The notes below the pieces were generated by a model, which saw only the letters and a list, made by a program, of their open reading frames with translations, did not search any database and was not told the origin of the DNA. From Begonia masoniana (taxonomy: Eukaryota > Streptophyta > Magnoliopsida > Cucurbitales > Begoniaceae), in the NCBI GenBank assembly GCA_022432975.1, contig CM039512.1, positions 43,251,124 to 43,315,123 on the forward strand: a stretch of DNA of 64,000 bases, written 5' to 3'. Below, piece after piece: positions 28,457 through 40,574 of the stretch (position 1 is the first letter of the stretch; every line of letters begins with the position of its first letter). Both the position numbers and the translations under genes were made by a program.

Positions 28457-29089
28457 GTCCATTTTTTCAATTTTGTTTTTTATTTTTAAATAAATTGAAA
28501 CAAATAAATTATTATAATTTGAATAACCTATAATAAATAAGTATTAATAAAATAAACTAAAATAAAAAAAAAATTATTTAAATAAACAAAAATAAATAAT
28601 TATAATTTGAAAAACATTTGCAAGTACATGAAAATAAAATAAATATTACACGGAATGATTATGTTTGAAAATGAAAAGAAAGATGAAATCGAATAGAAAT
28701 GTGTTCGTTGGCTGGGGATCGAGAGAGCTTCAATCTATTTATGGAAGGAAAAAAATTAATCGTAACAAGATATACGACATGCTAGATTTACATTCTTCGT
28801 ATAATCAGAATCAGAAAATTTTGAATCCAGCATGTTGTGTATCTCATTACGGTTAATATTTTTCTTTCAAAAAATGGATTGAAGTTCACTCGATCTCCAA
28901 TCAACGAACACCTTCCTATTCGATTTTATCTTTTTTTTTTTTTCATTTTCAAACATAATCATTTCGTGTAATATTTATTTTATTTTCATGTAATTGCATG
29001 TGTTTTTCAAATTATAACTATTTATTTTTGTTTATTTAAATAATATATTTTTTTATTTTAGTTTATTTTAATAAAATTGAAAAATGGAC
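28457..29089. repeat. Long imperfect palindrome (hairpin), arms about 270 bp
   Basis: The left arm (28,457 to about 28,791) and the right arm (about 28,819 to 29,089) are reverse complements along almost their whole length, with roughly 10% mismatch and a loop of about 25-30 bp. Both outer ends read GTCCATTTTT when read inward, and similarity stops sharply outside them. The left arm has an extra AT-rich piece of about 80 bp near its outer end. A transcript through it would fold into a long double-stranded stem. It could be a foldback MITE or an inverted duplication. Confidence 0.85.
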
Positions 29090-29188
29090 TGTGGAGGAAA
29101 TTACAGCAATCAATAATTTCTGCTTCGACCACGCGTCGCAGATTCCTAAACAGAATGGAAACTATATTAAAAAAGAATTACAGTGTGT

Positions 29189-31425
29189 TTATGAGCGAAA
29201 TGTGTTGGACTGCACTTGCGTCCCGTCAAATTTGTTGAAATCCATAAACGTGTCTTGCGAAGTATCGACTGAAGTGGATCGTCGGTGAGGACAAGTGCGA
29301 CTATTATACTCCTTCTGCTTACATATACCACACGACATCTTCAAATTATTCTTAGTAATTGTCGAACTTGAGGGCTCATCGACATCTCGCACTCTTATCT
29401 TCTTTGGCATACCGAGTTGTCGATATCTTCTTGGCGAGAGGAGTTCCTTCAAATTTGGTATTTACGGCCACATTTGTTGGCCACTCACGGGTTGAACAAA
29501 GTGTGAGCACATCTACAGGTAAGTTCCCGGTGATAGCATTGATGCACGTAATTTTTTGGTTCTACTCTCAAGAAATACATGCATGGAATGAAATAGACAC
29601 ACGAGATTCCAGTTAGCTCTCACCTATTACAGTTGTATACACACGTATTCATGTCGACAACGTATTGTTCATTGTCGTCGCTGAACTCAAATCGAGCACC
29701 TACCGCAAGCACAACACTCAAATTTTGAGTTGCACTTTCTAGTTTCTCAAGCTTTTTGCTTATTTGGGGACATAGGAGGTCTATTGATTGGGCCAACTTC
29801 TCAAATTTTTTCACAATGCGAGTCAACAAGCCCTTTCTGATCATCTTGAACATGGTTAGGATCGATTTGTCCCTGGACGGCAATAGAACTATATTGAATG
29901 CATGACTAGCATAATATCTAGGCTCTTTTTCTTGAAGCTATGCATGAGCATCTGGGTAAAGCTGATGCAGTTTCCACATTTCTATCTCAAAATAATAACT
30001 TGTGGTTGCCCTGACTGCATTCCACATTGCATCTATGTACGCTCTGCCCCGAAATAGATTTTTGAAACTGGCGTACATATGCTAGAGATAGTAGCGGTGT
30101 TCGGAGTGTTCTAATTTATCGGTCATAGCCTTTAGCAAACCCTGATATTTGAAACAAAAATAGAGTCAACATAAAACAATATAACGTAGAGAGTACTGAT
30201 TAGATAATTCTCATGAAATACTATACTAGACAATCTTCTAGACATAATTACCTTTCCAATTAAGTTCCCAAGAAAGACTAGAGGGGTCACAAACGGTCTC
30301 ATTTAAAATCTAGTCTCCTAGAATGAACTTCCTTAAATAGTACAATTACACCACTAAATAAGCGGTATGAGAAATGCATTATACCTTTTGTCGATCCGAA
30401 ATAATTGTCCATTACTCGCCCAATCCAGTGTTTAAGCCTCGCTTCAAATGTTGAAAAAACCTCGTCCATGGACTATTTTTCGACGTTGGAAACAGCAACA
30501 AGATATATTCCATCATTGCCATTAATATTGACGGCTGAGAGTAATTGGCCGGTATACGAGCCCTTCAGATGACAACCATCCAAATAGATAACAGGGCGAC
30601 CGTATTGCAGCAAACCTACCTTGCAAGCAGCCATGCACATATACATTATTTGGCATACCCATGAATCATCCCCCATCTTGTAAGTATGTAATTTTAATGT
30701 GCTACCCGGATTTGATCTACATATTTCTGTTATGTACGACCATATTAGATTGTGTTGTTCGTCGCTCTTGCCTTCGTTAAGTGTTCGAGCAACGCTTCTT
30801 GCCTTTTGGCAAGACTGGGTGTAATGTTGACAATCGAATCCTTTCTCATTGTCTCGATAATGTAAGATATTTCCCACGTAGGTTGACTTTTAAACTTGTC
30901 AAGATAATGATTTGCCACTCATTTTACTCTAGTGTGTCGATTTTCAATTTTCCTCAAACAGCAGTGAGAATCGATTAAACTCTTTATTTGAAACGTATGT
31001 TTATCATGCATCTTAGAAGTATGCAGTCGTCACTCGCACCCGTCTTCATACTAAGTCGTTAGTCCCCGATTTTCACTTTTGGTGAATTTTATCCCATAAC
31101 CATTTTTCAATAATATTCGACTATTTTTGCTTTAATTTCCTTTAAATAACTATATTGTTTCGCAAAAAAAAAAAAAAAACTCCATTGAGATTTCTTCTCT
31201 TACATGTATACTTTCCACTTCATCATCCCCCGAACTGACTAGTGTAGGAAGCTCATCATTTAGAGTTCTAGAGGTCGAATGCACCCCTATTTCTTCATTT
31301 CCATACAAGTGATAGAATGCTAGAAGATTATCTTATGCAGGCATATCGTACGAATACCAATTCATATCGACATAACAAGTTGTTGTCTCGTCTAAATCAA
31401 CCGATCGAGTTGAATCGGAATCCAT
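29189..31425 (-). pseudogene. MuDR-type MULE transposase, frameshifted
   Basis: Runs from an ATG at 31,425 (MDSDSTRSVDLDETT) to a C-terminal zinc knuckle near 29,300-29,350. Landmarks in order: the N-terminal acidic region; EICRSNPGSTLKL; the catalytic-domain block VIYLDGCHLKGSYTGQLLSAV (30,473-30,877), which supplies the first Asp of the DDE triad; LPxRDK-like PSRDKSILTMFKMIR and QYVVDMNTCVYNC (29,620-29,883), the usual SWIM region; and a terminal CGICKQKEYNSRTC knuckle. Several stops and frameshifts interrupt it, so it is not functional. Confidence 0.85.
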
Positions 31426-32327
31426 CGTAGTCTCTAATACAGAGAAAATTTGTCGGAGCAAGAAAATATTTTCGAGCTTTTAGAGTTTTAGGAAGGTGTG
31501 GAGAGAGAGTGGAGGGCTGATCTTCTTAAATTACCAACGAGATCGGCCCCTATTATCGGGAGAACGGCCTCCTGTTCTCGGCCCGTGATCAATTATTGAT
31601 CAAGGGCTACAGAACGCGGGGGCCGTGCGCCAAAATCTGTGTAGCACCCGGTTTCAATAAATCAAAATAAGTTATTAAACGGTGGTATATAATTTTTATG
31701 GTTAAAATTTAGTGAAATGTTGATTAGGTTGTAAATGACTAGGCAGGGGCAAGATGGTAATTGCGAATTTATATTGTGGATAAGGTATTTAAGGAAAGGT
31801 TTAGTGAGGTTTAGCCGCCACTGTTTTATTACTCTTACCTCTCAGCTCAAGCAGACTACCTCTGGGCGATTTCCCCTCCGGTTTTCCCCAACCAAGGTGA
31901 GTTTTGAATCAACTACTTGCCGTTCTAGTTCTAGGGTAGCTGAAGGATTGCAATGTATGTATCTTCGATAAGCTGCGGGTGAGAGATTTGGGTTTTGGGG
32001 TTTAGTGATGTATCGGGAATGCTTAATCAGTAGAGCCCCAAACTGGCTTCCTTAGACTTCAGTAGTTAGATAAAGTTTAGTGGAGATCTAATCCATAATC
32101 TGTCAATGGTTTTAGGTGAGCAGATTTTGGAGTAGCATATAGCCGAGCGATTTCCAGGAGCCAGGTAAGTAAAGTAATGTGTGAGCCTTCGGGCCTACAT
32201 CACAAAACAGTAGGTTTATGCATGTTTGAGTGTTTCTTTTCTTTATGTCATGCATTAAGTTTTTGAAGAATTACGAAAATGAATTTATGTGCAAGGTTAT
32301 GATGAGTATGAATTGAATGAAACAGAG

Positions 32328-32900
32328 TAGCTGTTAAGGGAAGTAATCCGCCCCTTAACTGAGTAGAGGATATTAAATTGGGGAGCAACCGATCCCACTC
32401 ATCCGCCCCTTAACTGAGTAGAGGATTTATTACATTGGGAGAACCGATCCCACTCCCAAGGGAATTAAGGGATCTGTATTAGCTGTTAAGGGAAGTAATC
32501 CGCCCCTTAACTGAGTAGAGGATTTATTACATTGGGAGAACCGATCCCACTCCCAAGGGAATTAAGGGATCTGTATTAGCTGTTAAGGGAAGTAATCCGC
32601 CCCTTAACTGAGTAGAGGATTTATTACATTGGGAGAACCGATCCCACTCCCAAGGGAATTAAGGGATCTGTATTAGCTGTTAAGGGAAGTAATCCGCCCC
32701 TTAACTGAGTAGAGGATTTATTACATTGGGAGAACCGATCCCACTCCCAAGGGAATTAAGGGATCTGTATTAGCTGTTAAGGGAAGTAATCCGCCCCTTA
32801 ACTGAGTAGAGGATTTATTACATTGGGAGAACCGATCCCACTCCCAAGGGAATTAAGGGATCTGTATTAGCTGTTAAGGGAAGTAATCCGCCCCTTAACT
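32328..32900 (+). repeat. 97-bp minisatellite within solo LTR
   Basis: The word AGCTGTTAAGGGAAG recurs at 32,481, 32,578, 32,675, 32,772 and 32,869, exactly 97 bp apart with four apparently identical units, plus variant partial units on both sides. Confidence 0.92.
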
Positions 32901-33519
32901 ATAAGCTAGAGGATTATTAATTGGGACACCGATCTCCACTCCCAAGGTGAACCTTAGGGATCAGCCCAGTTTCTGACCGATTGCACAACTGAGTTGAGAA
33001 ATTAGGAAACTGCATGATCAGGGTTTATGTTTCAGCATACATTTTCATTAATGCTTTACTTGCTTAGCATTAGGCTAATAGATGAGTTTTGTGATGTAGG
33101 TGTTGAGGATACAGCAGGTGATTTCCCTGAGAGCATAACCGAGTAGATGAGGTTGGTGGAGCACGGCTGTGCAACGGTCAGGCATCTGATGGGGCGGTTT
33201 GACTGGTGTCATTGACTAACAAAGATTAATTGACAGTATTTCAAATTTATTATACTGAGCTTTCATGACAGTAGAAATTTTAATGTTTTGGAATTCGCTT
33301 TTGAGTTTCTTTTCTGATAACGATATTCTGTTGGGATTTCAAGATAGTACTTATGAGTTTCTAGTGACACAAAGGTTTGGATTGTCTCTGGTTAGTTTTA
33401 GCAAGAATGAGTTACTTGAAGTTTTCAAAAGTATTCTTAGTTTTCTCTGAATTTAGTATTCTGTTGGTTTATTACTGGATTTGCAAGTGAAGCGATTAGA
33501 GTTGTTGTTTTGCTCTCTA

Positions 33520-34080
33520 TCGACAGATGATATCTGTCGGTAGATGTTGAGTAAATTTTAAATTCTATCGGAAGATGTCTTCAGAAAAGCCATCGGAAGA
33601 TGTAAATTTTAAAGTCTATCAGTAGATGCTTTAAGGAGTTACGTGAGTAGCACGTGTCGGCAGATGTAGTCCATTCCATCGGAAGAGGGAGAAACCCGTT
33701 TGTCGTTTAGCGAATCGGAAGGTGTAGAGTAACCCGTTTGTCGTTTAGCGAATCGGAAGGCGTGGAGTCCTATTGTTGTTATCGGAAGATGACGTGTGTT
33801 TGTCTATTGAGAGATGAAATTGCGCTGACTTCATCGGCAGATGAAGTTATGTTAACTTCATCGGCAGATGAAGTGGTGTGTGAAGTTACCATGATTTCAT
33901 CGGCAGATGAAGTTGTGGGTGAAGTTGTGTAGACGTCATCGGCAGAAGCCTTTGGTTTCCTGCTTCTGCTCCTTCCGTTGACTAGTCGTCGGCAGACGAG
34001 TTCAACTCGTGACGTCATCGGCAGGAACCTCGTTCCGTTTCCTTCCGTTGACTTTGTCGTCGGCAGATGAATTCGACTTT
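33520..34080 (+). repeat. Irregular ATCGG(C/A)AGATG repeat block
   Basis: More than ten irregularly spaced copies of (C)ATCGGCAGATGAAGT- or ATCGGAAGATG-like words. It occupies the same place in this LTR as the CGATCG-rich blocks of related LTRs. Confidence 0.7.
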
Positions 34081-34326
34081 TGTAATTCCTTGAGTAATCC
34101 ATCATTTAAAACCTTATTTTCTCTTGACCGAATACTTTAAACATTTCCATTAATCTTTCCAACAATATTTTCACAGCTAGTTGAATCCCCATTGTAGTTT
34201 TAAATAATTTTCCGCTGCAAAGTTTTCAAATGTTTTGAACGTTTAGAAAATGTCAAATTTTGAATGTCGAATGAAGTTTTAAATTTATTCGAAATTTCTT
34301 AGTTACAGATAACTCGGGGCGTTACA

Positions 34327-34796
34327 ATCTGCCCCTTGCGTTCTCTGGCCCGTGATTAAAAATTGATCACGGGACATAGAACGGGGGGCCACGCTCAGGA
34401 CAAGGCCCCCCATTTTAAAATTTCTCTGTAACCCGTGTGTTTCATGTGTTACACGAGGGACCGAGCTAAATATAACGGCCCCCCGTTCTCCACAAGGGAG
34501 TAGAACCCCCACGAACGTGCATTGCACTTGTAGAACGGTGGGGTGAAGGGCTAAAAAAACTGGCCCCTCGTGTTTTTTCACGTGCATCGCATGTGCGCGA
34601 GGGGTTTTTCACCCCTGCGTCGACCCCCGTGGAGAACGGGGGGCCGCGCATGGAGAACGACCCCCAGTTTTCTTTGTAAAATGTAGAACGGAAGGCTATC
34701 GACTGTCCACCAAAGTTTAAATTGTTAGGTTTTTTTATAGTTTGAGGTTTATTTTGTTATGGTTAATACTTTAAAGGGTGTTTTTAAAAAAAATCG
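34327..34796 (-). repeat. Right TIR of MULE
   Basis: Inverted counterpart of the left TIR, rich in CCCCCCGTTCT words; its inner part continues at about 31,490-31,634 beyond the nested LTR. The outer limit is approximate. Confidence 0.75.
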
Positions 34797-35155
34797 ATAC
34801 TTTGAGGTTTAAAATGATTTTTATGCTTTAAAATTTTATTTTAAAAATTAGATGTGACCACCCGCGGTTCTATCTAGTTCCACCATGGAACCGAGACTTA
34901 ACTGTGGCTGTCCCACGCTTCCTAAATTTGAGAACCAGAACCAGAACAGTGAGCTTCTCGAATCAATCTGAACAAAATTGTGCAATACGATTAGGTTTCG
35001 GTTGTGTCCTAAAAATAATGGTAAATAGCCAAAAATATCCTAGAAATATAGGAAACCTTATTAAGTTTGTTAATATAAAATTTAGAAACCCTAAAATGTC
35101 AAAAAAATAAAATAAAAAACGTGTTTTTGGAAAAATTGGGCGCAATGGGCCTCGC

Positions 35156-36220
35156 TGTAACGACCCGCCGGGCTCCCCCGACAGGCCGTGCAGAGTCTGG
35201 CCCAAGCCACAGGCACTCTGTCAGTCTGACCCGCAAGCCCCAGGCACTGACGCGTGTACTCACGATCTTCTCCCCCTCCCTAGTTAAATGGGAGTTTTTG
35301 CCTTCACAGAGATTCGAACCTTGGCTCCCTGGTCTACATAACCAAGGGTTCATCATCTCTGGTACCACTTGAGCTACACTCTTCTCATTTCTTCCTCATG
35401 CCGACGTGATTCTCTCTTCCAAACACACCTCATTTCCCCTTTGTTCACTTAACTTCCCATTTTATCCAAACACACCTCATTTCCCCTTTGTTAACTCAAC
35501 TTCCCATTTTATGATGTAGGTACGGATCGTACGGATGAGGACTTTGAGCCTCAAGTTGATGAATAGACACAGTTGGGGGAACGAGCTTATGAAGTTTGTT
35601 GTGGCAGTTAGGCGACCATTTTAACCCGTGGGTGAAGTTCTAAGGTTTATATGTATGTCTTAAAGTCTTTTGGAATAGGATGTACAGTTAATTTTGATTA
35701 TGGGAAAAATACTGGAATGTTTGGATGTTATTTCGTCTAGAATGATATGTGCAGTATTTAGAGCCCTCCATGCGTTTTGTTTTTAAAACTTCCGCTACGT
35801 ATTTCGGGTTTTAAATTTGGTTAGGCTTTCATGAAATGATAGTTAAAATGGTGGGAAGTGGATTGAGGAATGTAGGAAGCGGTTGTATGTGAAAGAATTG
35901 AAGAAAAGATGAAAATTGGAAAAATAAATGAAATGGAGAATTTTTAAGTGCAGTGCTGTTCATTCGGCAAAAATCAGAGGATTAGTTGATCGATCGGCAC
36001 AGTACTGTGTTCATCCGAAAAAAAAAATAGTTTTCTCCATTTTGCTTTAACATTTCAATTTTAGTTTTAAACGAATGGTTTCCACAAAATTCCACGTATT
36101 TTAAAGGGTATGAAGGTACCAAAAATCGATTTAAAGTTTTAAATAAAAGTCAAAAAATTTTACGTGAAAAACTAAAGTCTAGTATGTCATGTTTCATGGC
36201 GGCCTGCGAGGGTCGTTACA
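35156..36220 (+). repeat. Short LTR-like element, 1,065 bp
   Basis: Ends are a perfect 11-bp inverted pair (TGTAACGACCC and GGGTCGTTACA). It shares the ATGATGTAG/GTACGG acceptor-like motif (ending 35,519) and GAGGACTTTGAGCCTCAAG with the solo LTR at 37,889-40,574, so it is a shortened member of that family. No matching target duplication was found (CTCGC and CAAGC), so one end may have been rearranged. Confidence 0.65.
35297..35388 (-). repeat. tRNA-like or SINE-head sequence inside LTR
   Basis: On the minus strand a Pol III A-box-like TAGCTCAAGTGG and a B-box-like GGTTCGAATCT are correctly ordered and spaced within a 75-nt block. The arm between them does not form a clean anticodon stem, so this is more likely a tRNA-derived SINE head or a fossil than a working tRNA. 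Confidence 0.45.
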
Positions 36221-36854
36221 CAAGCAGCCCTTGCTACAAAAACATTTCCACCAGACCCTATCAGGCCGTGTCCGATCAGGCCAAGTTTATGAGAGTGGTT
36301 CTCTACTGGGCTTTGTTGGATGGGTCAGTCAACAGGCTTCTTACAAATCTTTGATTAGATAGTTGGAGGCCCCTTATTTGTTTAATTAAAAATATGAATG
36401 TCGCAGTATTCATATGAAGAATGTCATGGTATTTATATGAAGAATGTTATGATGTTGCAATGTTGCTTGTTTGATCGATCGTTAGAGTATTCTCCAACGA
36501 GTAGTAGCAGCTACTTGGTAGTTGTTTCTCACATTTTAAGGAATGCCCTAACATTTCTAAAAAAGAAAGAAAGAAAAGATCACGGCGTTCCTTAGAAAAT
36601 ATGAAATTTAGCCATTCTAAAATGACTATTTCCACATTTTATTTTATAATAATTTTTCATGTATAAATACCCCTTATTTGAGAAATGCAAACACACATCT
36701 CTCATCATTCTTCAGTTCAACTCTCTTCACTCTCGATCTGGGCTCTCAATTGAACTCTCTAGTTCTTAACTTTCAAATATGATATAGTTACCAAGTATCA
36801 CTTACTATAAGTGATGTTAAATTTATTTTGCTTACTTTATTAAAGTAATTTTTA
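36221..36854. other. No gene recognised
   Basis: AT-rich sequence between the short LTR and the hAT transposase remnant, with a TATAAATA-like word near 36,663. It may be the hAT element's 5' region; no terminal inverted repeat was found. Confidence 0.4.
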
Positions 36855-37888
36855 TTGTTATTTGATATTGTATGTTGTTTGATTATGGGTTGTAAAATTA
36901 ACCATGTTATGGAATCTATTGGTTCTCCAACTACAAATTTAAGTGCTCATGCATTTGTGTTGTCTACTATTAATAAGGAATTAGATGTTTGGAAAGTATT
37001 TGAAAAAATAGAAGTTACCCTTGAAAAAGAATTAAAAGAAGAAAAAAAAAAAGTTAGATACATATATTGTAATTCTTTATTTAATAAAAAGAGAACTAGA
37101 CATTTAAAAAGACATAGCTTAACATGTTCAAGTAAATATAATGTTGTTATCAAACAATGTTAACATTTACGAAAAGATAAGGAAGGTAACTTGTCTAATT
37201 TCAAATACAATGAAAGTGTTGAGCGAGAAACTAGTAGATACATTATTAGAGTTGAACTTCGATTTACATTTATAGAAAAACATGACTTGACCAGTACAAT
37301 TCAAAGAGGACTTAACCATCAATATTCTAGTTTTTTGTTGTCAATGATAAAAAGAGATGTTACAAAAAAGTTTAAAATAAAAAACGATAATAAAGAAATA
37401 TATTGAGAATTATGTTGTAAGAATATGTTTAACTTCTGATATGTGGATTTCCCAAAATAAAATGGTTTTTCTTTATTTGACCGCTCATTATATTGATGAA
37501 AAATAGAATTTGTGTGAAGATATTATTTCTTTTACTACGATTGAATGTTCTCATAGGAAAATGTTATTAGAAATACTATTTTAGAAGAAATTAAACGTTG
37601 GAATACATTACCTAATATATATTATTTGACTTTAGATAATCCCTCTAACAATAATGTTATTGAAAGATTTCGAGTCGTTATAATTGCCATTAGAAATTTT
37701 TGTCTTCATTGTTGTGCACATTTTTTTTATTTATTTGTACAAGATGATTTGAATACTAGTAGATTCTATTTCAAAAATTAAAGATATAGTTTGTAATATT
37801 AATTCTTCTCAAAGTAGAAACAATTATTTACGAAATATTGTAAGGATAAAAATAAAGAAGGAAAAAAAATATTAAAATTGATTTGCCA
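36855..37888 (+). pseudogene. hAT transposase, N-terminal fragment (BED finger)
   Basis: Encodes a BED-like zinc finger (YIYCNSLFNKKRTRHLKRHSLTC), then a decayed catalytic region with the landmarks LTSDMW and LTAHYID near 37,430-37,490. Multiple stops. It is cut at 37,888 by a solo LTR, and coding-like sequence resumes at 43,113. Confidence 0.75.
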
Positions 37889-40376
37889 TGTAACACCCGA
37901 ATTTTTGGTACTATGTATTTGTCCCTAAAATAATATATACAAACACTTTGTTAAGGTAATATGTATTTGTCCCTAAAATAATATATACAAACACTTTGGT
38001 TGAATGAATGATTGATGAAAGTAAAAGAGGAAGAGATGAAAATTAGTAAGAGGTATGGAAAAGTGATAACTCATTGCCATTAATGCATGATTTAGGTTTA
38101 AAAGGGGTTTAATGTTGATGAATTATCTCCTTCTCTCCTTTTCTCATTCTCTCCTTTTTCTCTACTATCAGCAACCCTCCTTTCCTTTCCCCTTTCTGCT
38201 ACAGCCAACTCGCGAGAAGGAGAAACCCTTCTCTCTCTCTCTCTCTCACATTTCTGCATGCCAGACAACCTCACGCAAGCCCTCCTCTCCCTCATGATTT
38301 TATCCCCCACGCTCGGGCTCTCTCTCTCTCTCTCTCTCTCGGTTCTAGACAAAAGGCAGAAGCTCCAGCCCCTCCCTCTTCTGATTTTCCTCCTCTCTCG
38401 CTTCATAAAGGTGAGATTTACGTGTTCTTTGAATGAGTTTCTAAATTATAGCTCTAAATGTTGGATTTTGGTGTTTATTTCAATGAGTTTTATGGAATGT
38501 TATGGAGGTTTGGTAAACCTTAAATGAAGCACAAAAATTTCTATCCCTTTCTGATTTTTCTCTTAATGGATGCTTAATCATGTTATGGAAGCGTGTATGT
38601 AATTGTATTAGAAAAGATTTAAAGTTCGGTTAAAGTTTGAAGAAATTGACAAAATAAGGCAGCTGGGATTTTGCTATATTTGGCCAATCTATCGTTTTCC
38701 ATTTTAAAAATTGTTTTAGTATGTTAAACTAGACAGTTTAAGGAAGCCATGTCCTTTGGAATCAAGTTGTTTCGATATTTGTAGAGAAAGTTATGAATTT
38801 TCAAAGTTGAAGCAAAATTTTAAAGAAACTTTTAAGGGCAGTTCAGTTTGGATAAATCTGAGTCAGTTATTTATTTTTAATGTATAAATTGACCTTGGAA
38901 TGTTGAACTAGACTATTTAAGGATTTCATAGCATTTTGAATTACCAAATTCAGACATATATACGATTTGTTAGGGATTTTCGAAGTTATACTAAATGTTA
39001 ACCTATTTCGAGATTTTATATTGAAGTGTGTTGAAAGTTATCTTATTTGGATTGTGTTGAAGTTTAAGTATGCAATTAAATTGTAAATCTTTTGGAATTG
39101 GTTTAATTTGAGTAAGTTATGAATGCAAGCTATTGGTAATTTTGGTAATGATTTGTAATTGGGATTAATGCCATGGTTATAGCATGTTTTGAGTGATTGT
39201 GAAGTGGATTTGAAGGAATTGATGTTGATGGTGATGTAGTTAATAGGTTATCAAATTTCAAGGTTAAGTTAACAAGTTTAATAAATACTAAGGATGTTAG
39301 ATAAGTGAATGTTGCATGTTTTTGGCTGATTGGCCTACATCATAGGGTGCTAGGAAGTTAACGTTTCTAATGATTTGATTTGGAGAATTTCTATGTTTTA
39401 AGGGGTATGAAATTATGGGTAGATTAAGTTGTAGAGTTAGAAATCGTCTATGTTATAATAAGTGTTTAGTATTATGTGTTTTGATGTGATGAGTTCTATG
39501 AGGTTTATGTTATATATTTATATGTGTATCATGTATGAATCATGTAACAAGTCTTATAAAAAGAACGAAAAAGATTTTATGCATATGTTTTCATGTACGA
39601 ATTACGGAAATGAAATGATATAACAATGTGACTTCGGTGGGATCGATTGCCCCTAATGTGACTTCGGTGGGATCGATTGCCCCAAATATGACTTCAGTGG
39701 GATTGATTGCCCACAATGTAAAAATGAATAGGTAAAGAAGAAGAAAGAAAATGTTATAAAATATATTGTTTTATGAATTGCATGTTCATGTCATTATACA
39801 TCTCTTACTGAGCTTTAGACTCATAGTTTAAACTCTGTGATGTAGGTAACAAGGTTACAGGTGAGGACTTCGAGCCTCAAGTGAATCTTTAGGTGCAGTT
39901 GGAGGGGTACTTCCGCGACAATGACGTGGTGATTGTTAGGGCGATTTCGACTGTGGACGAGTATGTATGTTATAGTTTGAAAAATGTAAAATATACTAGG
40001 TTTTGAAAATGTTTTTAAAATATTTGGTGTGTTTGAAAGGTTTGAGGTATTTTTAAAGGTTATGGTTTAATAGTCAAAATGTTTTGAAAGTAGGTTGTTA
40101 GGTGATGATAGTAGAGATTTAATGTGTATTTGGAAGTAGTAATTGAAGTGTGGAAAAAGTGTAGAAATATTACAAAGTGTTATTAGGTTAAAAGATGAAG
40201 AAAATGAGAAGAGGAAGAGGGTGCAACGCCGAGGAGGGGCGATGCATCGCCGACGATATATCGCCCATCCCCCTGCCAAGTTGGGGAATTGCCCCTCTCA
40301 CCGAGGTGATTGAACAATGCAATCGCGACACTGTTCACATGAACAGTGTCAAGCACGGTTCATGTGAACAGTGCAA

Positions 40377-40408
<32 letters not shown>

Positions 40409-40574
40409 ACTATTCTTTTCCAAACATACTTTAAGAATGTTTTTCTATTTATTTCAAAAAAGGTTGAAAGACAATTCTTTGTTTTGAAAGAAAAAATAAA
40501 AATTTTACGTTGAAAATATTTTAACGAAAGAAAAAATTTATGTCAAGTTTTGTGACGACGTACGGATCGTTACA
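37889..40574 (+). mobile_element. Solo LTR A in hAT transposase
   Basis: 2,686 bp, TGTAACACCCGAATTTTTGG to GGATCGTTACA. Its duplication is TGCCA at 37,884-37,888 and at 43,113-43,117, the far copy displaced by a second LTR inserted at its 3' end. It contains CT microsatellites (38,230-38,340), three GACTTCGGTGGGATCGATTGCCC units near 39,628-39,715, an acceptor-like TGATGTAG ending at 39,844, a GATGCATCGCCGACGATATATCG block near 40,205-40,310 and a T tract at about 40,377-40,400. Confidence 0.93.

Larger units (their letters stand above)
31640..34326 (+). mobile_element. Solo LTR inside MULE TIR
   Basis: 2,687 bp, TGTAGCACCCGG to GGGGCGTTACA, flanked by the exact duplication ATCTG (31,635-31,639 and 34,327-34,331). 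There is no internal region, so it is a recombination remnant. Inside are a donor-like CCAGGTAAGTAAAG at 32,161, a 97-bp minisatellite, an acceptor-like TGATGTAG ending at 33,099 and a long CATCGGCAGATG-type repeat block at about 33,520-34,080. Confidence 0.93.
26470..34796 (-). mobile_element. Mutator-like element (MULE) with very long TIRs, nested solo LTR inside
   Basis: The two ends are inverted copies over several hundred bp. Matching landmarks are TTTAAAGTATTA, AACAAAATAAA, CGATAGCC, CATTTTACAAAGA, CGTTCTCCA and a run of CCCCCGTTCT motifs. The interior holds a broken MuDR-type transposase on the minus strand, a captured coding fragment on the plus strand and a long hairpin. A solo LTR (31,640-34,326) interrupts the right TIR; without it and its duplicated target bases the element would be about 5.6 kb. 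The outer boundaries are approximate and I could not find the 9-bp target duplication expected for MULEs. It begins about 0.3 kb upstream of the AG-like TATA box. Confidence 0.8.

Noticed and set aside
32328..32900. Regular repeat array reminiscent of CRISPR
   Set aside because: Whole 97-bp units repeat with no unique spacers, inside a plant LTR.
35297..35388. Functional tRNA gene
   Set aside because: A and B boxes are present but the anticodon arm does not fold cleanly; kept only as tRNA-like.
38098..38527. Leu/Ser-rich and Arg/Glu-rich frames
   Set aside because: Produced by CT microsatellites in a solo LTR.
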